A stretch of 64,000 nucleotides of DNA from Flavobacterium enshiense. Lineage in GTDB: Bacteria > Bacteroidota > Bacteroidia > Flavobacteriales > Flavobacteriaceae. The notes beneath the pieces are model-generated. The model searched no databases, had not been told where the DNA came from, and was given only the letters and a program-made list of their open reading frames with translations. Shown here piece after piece: positions 17,693 through 26,983 of the stretch; position 1 is the stretch's first letter, and every line of letters starts with the position of its first letter. A program made the translations under genes and the position numbers. Location of the stretch: contig NZ_CP090376.1 in NCBI RefSeq assembly GCF_022836875.1, positions 2,542,001-2,606,000 on the forward strand, read 5' to 3'.

Positions 17693-18814
17693 TTATACAT
17701 TTTTTAATGCCTCCATCAATAAATCGACATCTTCTTTTGTGTTGTAATGACTAAAGGAAATCCGCAAATTCGGTTTTTTAACTTCATCTTTATCCAGAAT
17801 TTCAACTAAAACATGTGAAGGCCTTATGCTACCGCTTTGGCAGGCACTTCCTCTTGAAACCGCGATTCCTTTCATATCCAAATGAAACAACAACATCGAT
17901 GTTTTTTCTTCTGGCAACGGTAAATTTACGTTCAGAATATTGTAAAATGTATCCTCGCCGTTGATTTTGAAATTCGGAAAATCAACTTCAAAACGCGCAA
18001 CAGCATATTTCTTCAGTTCCGAGATATAGTTTCTTTCATTGTCAAGGCTTTCATATGCTAATTCCAAAGCTTTTGCCATACCAACAATCTGATGCACTGC
18101 TTCCGTACCCGCACGCAATCCCTTTTCCTGCTCGCCTCCGTAAAACATCGGCTGTAAAATCGTGTTCTTTTTTACATAGGCAAATCCGATTCCTTTCGGA
18201 CCGTGAAATTTATGGGCACTGGCTACAAGGAAATCAACCGGAGCTTTCTCTAAATCAATTTCTGTCTTTCCGATGGACTGAACGGTATCAGTATGGAATA
18301 ACGCGTTGTAATCGTGCGTAATTCTTATCGCTTTTTCAAGATTCAGAACAGTTCCGATCTCGTTGTTGACATGCATTAAGCTTACCAAGGTCTTTTTGCC
18401 TTGCGAAAGTAATTCAACCAAATCCGTAAAATCGATTTCCCCATTGGGTTTTACGTTCACAAAATCAACTTGGACACCATATTCACGCGCCAAAATTTCC
18501 ACAGTATGCAAAACAGCGTGATGCTCAATTTTACTTGTAATTATACGTTCGATTTTCAAATCACGGACACAAGAACGCAGGATCCAATTATTTGCCTCGG
18601 TTCCGCATGACGTAAAAATAATCTCCGAAGCAGTGGCATTGATTTGTTTGGCAATAGATTTTCTTGCCGATTCAATCAATACTTTAGCACTACGCCCAAA
18701 ACTATGGGTAGACGACGGATTCCCGAAATCTTCCAAAAGAACTTTAGTCATTTCCTGAACAACTTCAGGGCGAACTGAAGTGGTTGATGCGTTATCGAGG
18801 TATATCTTTTTCAT
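17693..18814 (-). CDS. Cysteine desulfurase (NifS/IscS family)
   Basis: This 373-residue PLP enzyme moves sulfur from cysteine to a persulfide. Motifs are YLDNASTTSVRPEV at the start, TSCGTEANNWIL, the PLP lysine in SAHKFHGPKG, and the active-site cysteine in RGSACQSGS. The short SRGSACQSG loop and lack of neighbouring iscU or suf genes leave its role (Fe-S assembly or tRNA thiolation) open. It abuts the upstream EamA gene with no gap, so they form one transcript. Confidence 0.93.
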   Translation of the reverse strand: MKKIYLDNASTTSVRPEVVQEMTKVLLEDFGNPSSTHSFGRSAKVLIESARKSIAKQINATASEIIFTSCGTEANNWILRSCVRDLKIERIITSKIEHHAVLHTVEILAREYGVQVDFVNVKPNGEIDFTDLVELLSQGKKTLVSLMHVNNEIGTVLNLEKAIRITHDYNALFHTDTVQSIGKTEIDLEKAPVDFLVASAHKFHGPKGIGFAYVKKNTILQPMFYGGEQEKGLRAGTEAVHQIVGMAKALELAYESLDNERNYISELKKYAVARFEVDFPNFKINGEDTFYNILNVNLPLPEEKTSMLLFHLDMKGIAVSRGSACQSGSIRPSHVLVEILDKDEVKKPNLRISFSHYNTKEDVDLLMEALKNV

Positions 18815-19723
18815 TTATTCTGATACTCGGTGTTCCTTTAATTTTCGGTTAAAGATAAGTTTTTCGTTGAAAACTATGATGGAAATTAAAATCAGGGAAT
18901 ACGAAATCATCTGAATTTCGGTCACTTCCTCTTTATAGTAAAAAACAGCCAAAAGGAAATTCAATATTGGATTGATATACAACATGATTCCGACTGTTGA
19001 TGAATTCACTCCTTTAAGTGCATACAGATTCAAAAACAAAGGGATTATCGTAAAAAGGATTACAATAAAAAGCAAACAAATATAGAACAGACTTTCTGTT
19101 GGCACCGGTCCGCTAAACACAGGGAAAAAAGGCAGAATGATCAAAGCAGCAGTCAGAATCTGAATATTAAGTCCGACGAACTTATCCACTTGTATATTCT
19201 TACGTTGGGAAACCAGGTAAAGAGCGTAAGTCAACGCTACAATCAGGCTGTAAAAAATATCGGCAAAACTATTGAATGAAAGCAAAACACAACCGGAAAC
19301 ACTTATTCCCACTGCAATCCACTGCAATTTGCTTAATCGTTCTTTCAGAATGAAAAAGGCCAAAACTGTAGTTAAGATTGGGCAAACCAAATAAGCGAAC
19401 GATGCTGCTTTAACGCTGATATGGTTCATCACAAAAATAAAAATAAACCAATTGGCCGTTAGCAGTAAACCTCCTCCAACATTTACACGAATGATTTTAT
19501 TCTTATCTGATTTGGATTGCTTCTTGAAATTATTCCAGTCTTTCAGAAGTACATTTCTTCTTAGGATAAGATTAATGGCAGAAATAAGTACGACGCTCAA
19601 AAAAACGCGATAAAACAAAATATCCAATGACGGATAATTATGAATCGGCTTTAAAGCCAAACTGAAAAAACCCCATATAACAAAAGCGGTAAATGCGGCC
19701 AGATAGTATTTGTTGATTCGCAT
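18815..19723 (-). CDS. EamA/RarD-type drug-metabolite exporter
   Basis: This 302-residue protein has ten hydrophobic segments. The start YLAAFTAFVIWGFFSLALKP and the mid motif AYLVCPILTTVLAFFILKERLSK, as well as ILNFLLAVFYYKEEV, are typical of the EamA superfamily, RarD branch. Substrate is unknown. It is directly followed by the cysteine desulfurase gene. Confidence 0.85.
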   Translation of the reverse strand: MRINKYYLAAFTAFVIWGFFSLALKPIHNYPSLDILFYRVFLSVVLISAINLILRRNVLLKDWNNFKKQSKSDKNKIIRVNVGGGLLLTANWFIFIFVMNHISVKAASFAYLVCPILTTVLAFFILKERLSKLQWIAVGISVSGCVLLSFNSFADIFYSLIVALTYALYLVSQRKNIQVDKFVGLNIQILTAALIILPFFPVFSGPVPTESLFYICLLFIVILFTIIPLFLNLYALKGVNSSTVGIMLYINPILNFLLAVFYYKEEVTEIQMISYSLILISIIVFNEKLIFNRKLKEHRVSE

Positions 19724-19732
19724 ATAAAAGAA

Positions 19733-19770
19733 ATTCGGAGCAAAGGTAAGTCTTTTCCCCTGCTCCGAAT
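19733..19770 (-). terminator. Terminator of the sugar porter gene, enclosing the next gene's promoter
   Basis: ATTCGGAGCA (19733-19742) pairs perfectly with TGCTCCGAAT (19761-19770). On the minus strand the hairpin is followed by a T-rich run. The -7 element of the EamA gene falls at the edge of the loop. Confidence 0.65.
19741..19748 (-). promoter_or_regulatory. -7 promoter element for the EamA-desulfurase operon
   Basis: CAAAGGTA reads TACCTTTG on the minus strand (consensus TAnnTTTG), 17 bases before the ATG. Confidence 0.55.
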
Positions 19771-19800
19771 CTGATATTATTATTTTATTAAGATTTGAGT

Positions 19801-21582
19801 TTAATGTCCTCCTTCTGCTTCAATTTCATCAACTTCAATTCCTTGTTTCTTCAGAATCGATTTCACAACTACCGCGAAGAACAATAAATAACCGAAACAC
19901 AATACTGGAACAACATAGGATTGGTGAATTCCGATGATATCTGATAATTTCCCCTGAATTGGCGGGATAATTCCACCTCCAAGAATCATCATTACAAGGA
20001 AAGCAGAACCTTGTGAAGTATATTTACCCAATCCGATGATGGACAAACTGAAAATTGCCGGCCACATGATACTGCATGCCAATCCGCCTGCAAGGAACGC
20101 ATAAATAGCAACCGTCCCCGTAGAGAACAATCCGATTAACATCGCTGTAACTCCGAAAACAGAGAAAACAGTTAGTGTACGTGCCGGTTTGTCTTTACTG
20201 ATAAAGAACGCTATTGTTTGCAAAACGATACAAACCACATAGTAATATAAAGGCGTCATATCTTTCTGTGCCAATGTATTTACGCCAATAATAACCGAAA
20301 AAGCAATTAACGGAACGATGACTAAAGCCAATGTCTTTTTAGCTGAATTTAAATGAAAAACGCTGATAGCTCCAGCCCAACGTCCGATCATAAGACTTCC
20401 CCAATACATTGAAATATAAGGCGCACTGTCCGAAACACTAAAAGCGCCGAATTCTTTCAACTTCAACAATTCAGTTAAGTTACTTCCAATGGCAACTTCT
20501 ACTCCAACATATGTAAAAATGGCCAACATGCCCAAAACCAACTGCGGATACTGCATTGCACCCCAGCCTTCATTGTTTTTCTGAGCCGATTTATACGAAA
20601 ACAATAATCCACCGACAACAACAGTAAGAGCACCAAAAAGCCAATACATTCGGTATTTTTCCAAATCGCCTTTTATTTCTTTTATTTGAGTTTCATGATC
20701 CTTAACTTCTGTCCTTAATTTAGCTAATTCATCACCTGATAAACCTTTAACTTTCTGATCATCAAAACTCTCTGTTTTAATAGTTTCGATTCTTCTTTCC
20801 AAAGTTTCAACCGTAAGTGCTTCTTTGCTTTTGTAACTATTAAAAACCGGAGCAAACATGATTGCCAACAATCCGGTCATGATTACCAAAGTACGTAACG
20901 CCTTATTGGCTTTTTCCATCGGTTCATCCGAGATTCCGGCAGGTACTTTTTTAGAAAATCTGAACATGGCTGCCGCTGCAATGAACAATAATCCTACGCA
21001 TATATAAAGGAGGATTACCTTACCCAGATCCAAATGCTTTATCTGATCATCTGTAACTGAAGCTGTAGTTCCGAAAAGTGCAAAAGCCACTACTAATGGA
21101 CCTATCGTCGTACCAAAGGAATTGATACCTCCACCAAGGTTTACTCGGTCGGCACCGGTTTTAGGATTACCCAATGAAATCGCAAACGGATTTGCTGCGG
21201 TTTGCTGCAACGAAAAGCCTAATGCCACAATAAATAATCCAGCCAACATTCCCGCATAGAGATTTGCCTCTACCGCAATAATCATGGCTCCCGCTCCTAA
21301 AGCAGAGAATAACAGTCCGAAAACAATACTCTTCTTGTATCCCCAGCTCCCGACAATATCTTTCTGTTTTGATGTGCCAAAAATAAAAAGTAGTAATGCC
21401 CCTACATAATAGGCTGTGTAAAAAGCAAAATCAACTAACTGAGACTGAAATTGATCCAGTAAAAAATAACTTTTACAAAACGGAATAAAAATACTGTTCC
21501 CCGCAGCTATAAATCCCCAAAAAAAGAAAACGGTAATCAGCGTATAAAGAGCAGGATAATTGGTTTGGTGTTTAGATGACAT
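19801..21582 (-). CDS. FHS-family sugar MFS transporter (FucP/GluP-like) with coiled-coil insertion
   Basis: This 593-residue permease has the FHS-family start [22 protein letters not shown] and the loop [12 protein letters not shown]. FucP-type porters have about 430 residues. The excess is mainly residues 253-308, a charged helical stretch ([16 protein letters not shown] to [17 protein letters not shown]), and an extra hydrophobic segment on each side of it. It should import a hexose or fucose with protons. It is a single gene with its own promoter and terminator. Confidence 0.88.
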   Translation of the reverse strand: MSSKHQTNYPALYTLITVFFFWGFIAAGNSIFIPFCKSYFLLDQFQSQLVDFAFYTAYYVGALLLFIFGTSKQKDIVGSWGYKKSIVFGLLFSALGAGAMIIAVEANLYAGMLAGLFIVALGFSLQQTAANPFAISLGNPKTGADRVNLGGGINSFGTTIGPLVVAFALFGTTASVTDDQIKHLDLGKVILLYICVGLLFIAAAAMFRFSKKVPAGISDEPMEKANKALRTLVIMTGLLAIMFAPVFNSYKSKEALTVETLERRIETIKTESFDDQKVKGLSGDELAKLRTEVKDHETQIKEIKGDLEKYRMYWLFGALTVVVGGLLFSYKSAQKNNEGWGAMQYPQLVLGMLAIFTYVGVEVAIGSNLTELLKLKEFGAFSVSDSAPYISMYWGSLMIGRWAGAISVFHLNSAKKTLALVIVPLIAFSVIIGVNTLAQKDMTPLYYYVVCIVLQTIAFFISKDKPARTLTVFSVFGVTAMLIGLFSTGTVAIYAFLAGGLACSIMWPAIFSLSIIGLGKYTSQGSAFLVMMILGGGIIPPIQGKLSDIIGIHQSYVVPVLCFGYLLFFAVVVKSILKKQGIEVDEIEAEGGH

Positions 21583-21604
21583 AAATTAATTTTTCATTTG
21601 GACC

Positions 21605-21612
21605 CAAATATA
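21605..21612 (-). promoter_or_regulatory. -7 promoter element for the sugar porter gene
   Basis: CAAATATA reads TATATTTG on the minus strand, 22 bases upstream of the start codon. Confidence 0.6.
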
Positions 21613-21668
21613 GGAATTATGATGAATTTTCAGCGGTTCTTTTATTGGCATTTGCAATCTAAATATAT

Positions 21669-21676
21669 TATTTTTG
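21669..21676 (+). promoter_or_regulatory. -7 promoter element upstream of the lipoprotein gene
   Basis: TATTTTTG fits TAnnTTTG and would give a leader of about 90 bases before the ATG at 21773. Confidence 0.4.
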
Positions 21677-21772
21677 TCCCTTACAATTCTCATTTTATGA
21701 AATTGCCTTTGCTTTAAATCATGTTTTTTAAATAATCGGCGGGCTCATAACCATAAAAAATTAATTTCTGCT

Positions 21773-22297
21773 ATGAAAAAATTATTCGGATTACTGGTTT
21801 GTCTGTTTCTTCTATCTTCTTGTGATGATGGCGATTTAGTTGTGGAATCTTTCAATTTTGACGATGTTTCCATTCAGAAATGCCCTGACAAGGATCCGTT
21901 ATTTAAAATCAATGGTCAGGAATTATTGCTGTTAGACATTCCAAGTTCTTTTTTTCCGAATGAAATAACCCCGGACGGACAACCGAGAATTGCAACAGTT
22001 TCTTCGGAAAACAGAATCATTTACCGTAAATACGACGCAAAACTTAATGATAATTCTGTAATATGCTCAACTGTCCCACCGGCAACCCCATTGGTTCAAC
22101 AGGAATGGAATGCGGTCGAAGGGGGAACGATTGAGATTACAACAACTCAAAATACAATAACCGACCCTGATACCGGAGAGGTAACAATAACAGGATATAA
22201 CCACCGAATAAAATTCATCAATGTTGAGTTTGTGAATGGACAAACCAGTTTTGCGTATGAAGATTATTTCTTCGGAGATTACATTACAGCTCCATAG
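21773..22297 (+). CDS. Hypothetical lipoprotein
   Basis: This 174-residue protein has a lipoprotein signal (LFGLLVCLFLLSSC). The cysteine is followed by DDGD, which resembles the acidic surface-export signal of flavobacterial lipoproteins. The mature part contains a conserved-looking FDDVSIQKC segment and a beta-rich C-terminus (HRIKFINVEFVNGQTSFAYEDY). I recognise no domain. Probably outer-membrane anchored, possibly surface exposed. Confidence 0.75.
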   Translation: MKKLFGLLVCLFLLSSCDDGDLVVESFNFDDVSIQKCPDKDPLFKINGQELLLLDIPSSFFPNEITPDGQPRIATVSSENRIIYRKYDAKLNDNSVICSTVPPATPLVQQEWNAVEGGTIEITTTQNTITDPDTGEVTITGYNHRIKFINVEFVNGQTSFAYEDYFFGDYITAP

Positions 22298-22353
22298 TTG
22301 TAATTCATCTCAAAATAATACAAATAGAATTTTGGATTTTTAGGTGGTGGTGA

Positions 22354-22911
22354 TTAACGGCTGGGGTTTTGTTTGATATACACTTCTGTAGCTCCTAAGC
22401 CATATTTTTGGTAATTGGCGTCCTGGAAAGAAATTCCGTCATAACGTCCCAAAAGAAAATCCAGTTCGGCTTTTAGCACGCCTTCACCAACGCCGTGAAT
22501 AAAAACCACTTTAGGCATCCTGTTTCTTATAGCAAAATCCAATTGCCCTTTAGCAGTTTCCATCTGCAAATTCAGGATATCAAAATTGGACATACCACGT
22601 TTGGAAGGCACCAGTTTTTCAATGTGTAAATCAACTTCCAAAACAAATTCATCCTTACGGGATTTCTTTTCTTTTACAAAAGAACGCTTTTGCGGAAGCT
22701 CCTTTTCCTTTAAAACCTGACTTATACTTTGATTTGAAGTAAACGAGTTTAAATCGTTGATATTTTGCTCTTTAACCAATTCATTTGCAGCGTAAGCCAT
22801 TTTAAAACCATCCTCGGTTTCAATAAGAATCTGATCCTTCTGAAAACCGACCACTACTCCTGTGAAATCATCATCAAGAACCGAAACTTTATCTCCAATA
22901 TTAAACGTCAT
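22354..22911 (-). CDS. Smr-domain protein (MutS2 C-terminus-like)
   Basis: This 185-residue protein has an N-terminal small beta domain (FNIGDKVSVLDDDFTGVVVGF, a DUF2027-like start) and a C-terminal Smr domain with VDLHIEKL and IHGVGEGVLKAELDFLLG, the DLH and HGxG motifs of Smr nucleases. Smr proteins nick DNA or cleave mRNA on stalled ribosomes. The start overlaps the upstream small membrane gene by 11 bases, so the two are co-transcribed. Confidence 0.88.
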   Translation of the reverse strand: MTFNIGDKVSVLDDDFTGVVVGFQKDQILIETEDGFKMAYAANELVKEQNINDLNSFTSNQSISQVLKEKELPQKRSFVKEKKSRKDEFVLEVDLHIEKLVPSKRGMSNFDILNLQMETAKGQLDFAIRNRMPKVVFIHGVGEGVLKAELDFLLGRYDGISFQDANYQKYGLGATEVYIKQNPSR

Positions 22912-23083
22912 CTTCTTCTTTATCTTTTGAGTTAGAGGATACTTTAGACATCAATTTCATCATCCCGAAGAAGAAAACCAAAACACCGATTACCTGGATA
23001 AAAACGTTAGGTTCAGGCTTTGTCTGCTCGTAAAAAGCCCAGCCCATCAGCGCGAAAATAAGTATGATATAAATTGTTTTCAT
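22901..23083 (-). CDS. Small membrane protein upstream of the Smr gene
   Basis: This 60-residue protein has two hydrophobic segments (IYIILIFALMGWAFYEQ and VFIQVIGVLVFFFGMMKLM) and an acidic tail (KDKEEDDV). The ATG at 23081-23083 is chosen, because a TTG further out overlaps the promoter. No family is recognised. It overlaps the Smr gene by 11 bases. Confidence 0.75.
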   Translation of the reverse strand: MKTIYIILIFALMGWAFYEQTKPEPNVFIQVIGVLVFFFGMMKLMSKVSSNSKDKEEDDV

Positions 23084-23101
23084 TTCTTCAGATTGAGAAT
23101 T

Positions 23102-23109
23102 CAAAAGTA
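23102..23109 (-). promoter_or_regulatory. -7 promoter element for the small membrane protein-Smr operon
   Basis: CAAAAGTA reads TACTTTTG on the minus strand, 18 bases before the ATG. Confidence 0.5.
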
Positions 23110-23136
23110 CTAAACTTTAAAATATACGTCCACAGT

Positions 23137-23166
23137 TTTGTAACTTATATTTTTTCTCTAAATTGC
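23137..23166 (+). promoter_or_regulatory. Promoter of the DUF2752 gene (TTTG, 18 bases, TAAATTGC)
   Basis: A -33 TTTG (23137-23140) and a -7-like TAAATTG (23159-23165) are spaced 18 bases apart. The DUF2752 start follows at 23185. This promoter is divergent from that of the Smr operon. Confidence 0.5.
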
Positions 23167-23184
23167 CTACAGAAAAAGCTTACT

Positions 23185-23463
23185 ATGGAAGAGTATATGT
23201 TACCTTGTTTGAGCAAAAAATTTTTAGGGATTGAATGTTTCGGGTGCGGAACACAAAGAGCACTCGTTTTGGTATTCAAAGGCGAATTTACAGCTGCCTT
23301 CAAAATGTTTCCTGCCATCTACACCTTACTATTCTTTCTTGGACTTGTAGGAATAAGCTTTATTGATAAATCCAGAAATTATCATAAACCAATAATCACC
23401 TTAGCAATAGCAAACGCCATTATTATGGTCGTTTCCTATTTCATAAAACATTTTCATATCTAA
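23185..23463 (+). CDS. DUF2752 family membrane protein
   Basis: This 92-residue protein contains the family motif LPCLSKKFLGIECFGCGTQRALVLVFKGEF, followed by three hydrophobic helices. The conserved C-x2-C pair and the GTQRA sequence define DUF2752, whose function is unknown. The ATG at 23185 is preferred to an upstream in-frame ATG at 23074, because the intervening peptide overlaps the promoter and looks non-coding. The CCC-motif gene follows after 12 bases. Confidence 0.88.
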   Translation: MEEYMLPCLSKKFLGIECFGCGTQRALVLVFKGEFTAAFKMFPAIYTLLFFLGLVGISFIDKSRNYHKPIITLAIANAIIMVVSYFIKHFHI

Positions 23464-23475
23464 CCAAAAACAATT

Positions 23476-23835
23476 ATGGAAGAAACAAATTTCAACAATT
23501 TTGAAGCCCAACAAAAACTACCTAATGCGACACCAGTGCTTATACTGGGAATCCTGTCTATCATCACCTGCTGCTGCTATGGTATAGTCAGCATCCTATT
23601 GGGAGGGGTTGGAATGTATTTAGCAAACAAAGACATCAAAACATATAATGAAAACCCAAGTGGGTATTCCAATTTCAATAACATTAAAACAGGTAAAATA
23701 CTTTGTATCATCGGAATTGTTCTGGGAGTTCTATACCTTATTATGGTTGCCTGGATAATTAGTACTTTCGGATGGGAAGCATTGCAGGATCAGGAATTAT
23801 TGCAAGAAAAAATGAGAGAGTATTTTGGACAATAA
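23476..23835 (+). CDS. CCC-motif membrane protein (DUF4190-like)
   Basis: This 119-residue protein has two hydrophobic helices. The first contains the diagnostic GILSIITCCCYGIVSILLGGVGMYLANKD; the second is GKILCIIGIVLGVLYLIMVAWII. It pairs with the DUF2752 gene, as is usual in flavobacteria. Function is unknown. Confidence 0.88.
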   Translation: MEETNFNNFEAQQKLPNATPVLILGILSIITCCCYGIVSILLGGVGMYLANKDIKTYNENPSGYSNFNNIKTGKILCIIGIVLGVLYLIMVAWIISTFGWEALQDQELLQEKMREYFGQ

Positions 23836-23850
23836 TCATTTTAAACCATA

Positions 23851-23880
23851 AAAAAATCCGCTTTTCAGCGGATTTTTTTT
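23851..23880. terminator. Terminator after the CCC-motif gene
   Basis: AATCCGCT (23855-23862) and AGCGGATT (23867-23874) form a perfect stem with A and T runs on both sides, so it may serve both strands. Confidence 0.85.
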
Positions 23881-23903
23881 ATTTATGTCCTTTATCCTTT
23901 ATG

Positions 23904-25148
23904 TTATTTCTCAAACTGTTTTAACGTTTTGATGATAATACCAACACAATCTAAAAGCTCTTCTTCGTTCATAACCAAAGGCGGTGCAAAACGAATAATG
24001 TTTCCGTGAGTTGGTTTTGCTAACAAACCATTATCGCGCAATGCCATACAAATGTTCCATGCCGTATCGCTTTCTTCTGTATCATTAATTACAACTGCAT
24101 TCAATAATCCTTTTCCGCGAACCAATGTAGCAATAGTTGAAGTTTCAATATATTTCCCAATTTCAGATCGGAAAATTTTTCCTAGTCGATCAGCATTCTC
24201 AGCTAATTTTTCATCGGTTACAACTTCCAAAGCAGCGATAGCTACTGCAGCGGCAATTGGGTTTCCACCAAAAGTAGAACCGTGTTGTCCTGGTTTGATC
24301 ACATTCATGATAGCATCATCAGCTAAAACTGCAGAAACCGGATAGACACCTCCTGAAATTGCTTTTCCTAAAATCAAAATATCCGGCTTAACGTTTTCGT
24401 GGTGTACTGCTAACAATTTTCCTGTACGGGCAATCCCGGTCTGAACCTCATCCGCAATAAATAAAACATTATGCTTTTCGCACAATTCTTTTGCTTTTGC
24501 CAAATAACCCTCCGAAGGAACATAAACTCCCGCTTCACCTTGAATTGGCTCAACTAGAAATCCTGCAATGTTCGGTGAAGAAGTTATTGCTTTTTCCAAA
24601 GCATCTAAATCATCATAAGCGATTTTAATAAAACCTGCAGTGTAAGGTCCGAAGTTCTTACGTGCATTCTCATCATTAGAGAAAGAAATAATTGTCGTGG
24701 TTCTTCCGTGGAAATTATTTTCACAAACAATTATCTGAGCTTCATTCTCATTGATTCCTTTCTTCTCATACGCCCATTTACGGCATAATTTCAAAGCCGT
24801 TTCAACAGCTTCAGCACCGGTATTCATTGGAAGCACTTTATCAAAACCAAAATAGTTGGTTACAAATTCTTCATAAACACCCAATTTATCATTGTAAAAA
24901 GCACGAGATGTAAGCGTAAGTGTTTGAGCCTGTTCTACCATAGCTCCAACAATTCTTGGATGGCAATGACCTTGGTTTACAGCTGAATACGCTGAAAGGA
25001 AATCATAATATTTTTTTCCTTCCACATCCCATACATATACTCCTTCTCCTTTACTCAAAACAACAGGAAGCGGATGATAATTATGCGCTCCGTATTTGTC
25101 CTCTAACTGAATTGCTTCGGCTGAACTCATTTTCTTTAAAACTTGCAT
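23904..25148 (-). CDS. rocD: Ornithine aminotransferase
   Basis: This 414-residue class III PLP aminotransferase converts ornithine and 2-oxoglutarate to glutamate semialdehyde and glutamate. The start is [36 protein letters not shown] binds the cofactor phosphate, [12 protein letters not shown] binds the ring, and the PLP lysine is in ILGKAISGG. Length and motifs match bacterial RocD/OAT. It is a monocistronic gene. A TAACTTGC -7-like element lies on the minus strand near 25209-25216. Confidence 0.95.
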   Translation of the reverse strand: MQVLKKMSSAEAIQLEDKYGAHNYHPLPVVLSKGEGVYVWDVEGKKYYDFLSAYSAVNQGHCHPRIVGAMVEQAQTLTLTSRAFYNDKLGVYEEFVTNYFGFDKVLPMNTGAEAVETALKLCRKWAYEKKGINENEAQIIVCENNFHGRTTTIISFSNDENARKNFGPYTAGFIKIAYDDLDALEKAITSSPNIAGFLVEPIQGEAGVYVPSEGYLAKAKELCEKHNVLFIADEVQTGIARTGKLLAVHHENVKPDILILGKAISGGVYPVSAVLADDAIMNVIKPGQHGSTFGGNPIAAAVAIAALEVVTDEKLAENADRLGKIFRSEIGKYIETSTIATLVRGKGLLNAVVINDTEESDTAWNICMALRDNGLLAKPTHGNIIRFAPPLVMNEEELLDCVGIIIKTLKQFEK

Positions 25149-25421
25149 ATTATATAGGTGTTTGTAGTAGTTTCTTTATATTTTACCTGTTATTGGTAAT
25201 TTTACGCAAGTTAGCAATTCAAAATGAAAAAAATAAGTTTGAGAAATTTAATTTAATAGTTTTATAACAAATACCTTCTATTGAATTTAAAATTATAATA
25301 ATCGTAATTAAAACCAATTACATTACATTCTGATAACAAAATACAACAAAATCTGTTAAAATTACTCAAAAACATAACATTATAAGAATAATCAATCAAA
25401 ATTGACTTAACACTGCTTCAT
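25149..25421. other. AT-rich divergent spacer between rocD and the PhoX-like gene
   Basis: I see no gene here. The stretch carries the rocD promoter on the minus strand and the PhoX-like gene's promoter at its right end; the rest is very AT-rich. Confidence 0.5.
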
Positions 25422-25429
25422 TAGGTTTG
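25402..25429 (+). promoter_or_regulatory. Promoter of the PhoX-like lipoprotein gene
   Basis: A -33 TTG (25402-25404) and a -7 TAGGTTTG (25422-25429) are spaced 17 bases apart. This rules out the TTG at 25427 as a start codon. Confidence 0.65.
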
Positions 25430-25456
25430 CCCTGTCTAACAAAAAAATTAAAAACC

Positions 25457-26911
25457 ATGAAGTTTACTTATGCCTTTTTAGGTACGTCAATGCTTATCGG
25501 CTTAATTGCCTGTAATTCTGACGAAGGTTCAGCTCCTACTACTAATGAGCCTACCAATCCTGTTACTTTAAAAAATCATTCTGTCACTCCGGCACTGATC
25601 AATGCCAAGTCGGAATTTTCTTCACTAAAAGTATTTTCTCTTTTTTCAAGTGAGGATGATTTCAGGGAAACCCCGGAGTTCGTTTTTGGTGGTTCGGCTG
25701 ACGGTTCAGGATTATTCAAAAATTCAGACGGGACTTTTTCCTTTCTGGTAAATAATGAAGATAACTTTTCTGTTTCAAAAATCAAGTTTGATAAAACCTT
25801 CAAACCCGTTGCCGGCGAATATGTCCTGAATTCGAACGGATCAGGAAACAGATTATGTTCTGCAACGTTGGCAATGCCAGAAACGCATGGATTCGGACCT
25901 CTTTTCCTGACAGCCGGAGAAAGCGACAGCGAATCACAAGTTCACGGAATTACTCCATTTGATACAAAAGCAAACAGCTCAACACCAAGGCCTGTTTTAG
26001 GTTTCGGAAGATGGTGTGCGGAAAACGCTGTTCCTCTATCTAAAAATGCTTATACTGCTCAAACCGTTGTTTTATTAGGTGATGACGATTCAGGCGCTTA
26101 TGGCGGACAATTAGTAATGTACAAATCATCAACCGGAGATTTAAACAACGGAAGAGTCTTTGTTCTAAAACGCACTGATAATGTTACCAATGAAAGAACA
26201 ATGATTGAAAACAGCTCCTATCCTGTTCAGTTCATTGAAGTACCTAATGCAAAAACCAACACCGGTTTACAGAATAATCAGGCGGCACAAAATTTAAATG
26301 CGATTTCCTTCGGCCGTGTTGAAGACATCGATTACCGTAAAGAAGACGGAAAAGAAAGAGAAATTTACTTCAACGTAACGGGACAAAACAATACAGGTTC
26401 TAATGCCGATAATTCCCGTTCAAAATACGGACGTGTTTATAAATTGGAATTGGATGCAAACAATGCGTTAACCGGAAAACTTACGCTAGTATTGGATGGT
26501 GATAACCGAAGCGGAAAAGCAAAATTATTCCAAAATCCGGACAACATCTGTGTAACCAAAAACTATGTTTATATTCAGGAAGATTCCAACGGATATGGAG
26601 ACGAAACACACGATGCTTACATCTACCAATACAATATCGCTACCAAAGAACTTAAAGTGGTTTTCGAATTAGATCACAAACGAGCTGATCTAAACAACAA
26701 ATTCTTAAGTGCAACTTCAGCTTTAGGTTCATGGGAATATGGCGCGCTAATTGACGTATCAGAAACTATTGGCATACCAAATACGTTCATGCTTTCCATT
26801 CAGCCACATACCTGGAAGATGGATACTTTCAAAGGTGTAGACGGCGGTACTGTACGTCCGAATGAAAATCAGGGAAGTCAGGTTGTTTTAATTAAAGGTT
26901 TACCAAGATAG
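25457..26911 (+). CDS. PhoX-like (DUF839) lipoprotein
   Basis: This 484-residue protein has a lipobox at LIAC (Cys19). The body resembles the DUF839/PhoX beta-propeller: RVEDIDYRKEDGKEREIYFNVTG, KLFQNPDNICVTKNYVYIQEDSNGYGD, and GSQVVLIKGLPR. PhoX enzymes are Ca/Fe-dependent alkaline phosphatases; here the NPDN and QED segments fit, but I cannot confirm every metal ligand, so phosphatase activity is only a suggestion. The gene is 72 bases upstream of the di-heme peroxidase gene and probably co-transcribed with it. Confidence 0.75.
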   Translation: MKFTYAFLGTSMLIGLIACNSDEGSAPTTNEPTNPVTLKNHSVTPALINAKSEFSSLKVFSLFSSEDDFRETPEFVFGGSADGSGLFKNSDGTFSFLVNNEDNFSVSKIKFDKTFKPVAGEYVLNSNGSGNRLCSATLAMPETHGFGPLFLTAGESDSESQVHGITPFDTKANSSTPRPVLGFGRWCAENAVPLSKNAYTAQTVVLLGDDDSGAYGGQLVMYKSSTGDLNNGRVFVLKRTDNVTNERTMIENSSYPVQFIEVPNAKTNTGLQNNQAAQNLNAISFGRVEDIDYRKEDGKEREIYFNVTGQNNTGSNADNSRSKYGRVYKLELDANNALTGKLTLVLDGDNRSGKAKLFQNPDNICVTKNYVYIQEDSNGYGDETHDAYIYQYNIATKELKVVFELDHKRADLNNKFLSATSALGSWEYGALIDVSETIGIPNTFMLSIQPHTWKMDTFKGVDGGTVRPNENQGSQVVLIKGLPR

Positions 26912-26983
26912 TTTTAAAATAAAGAATCCCAATAAATTAGGAACGTGACTTATCATGTTCCTAATTTTCAATTTACATGCACA

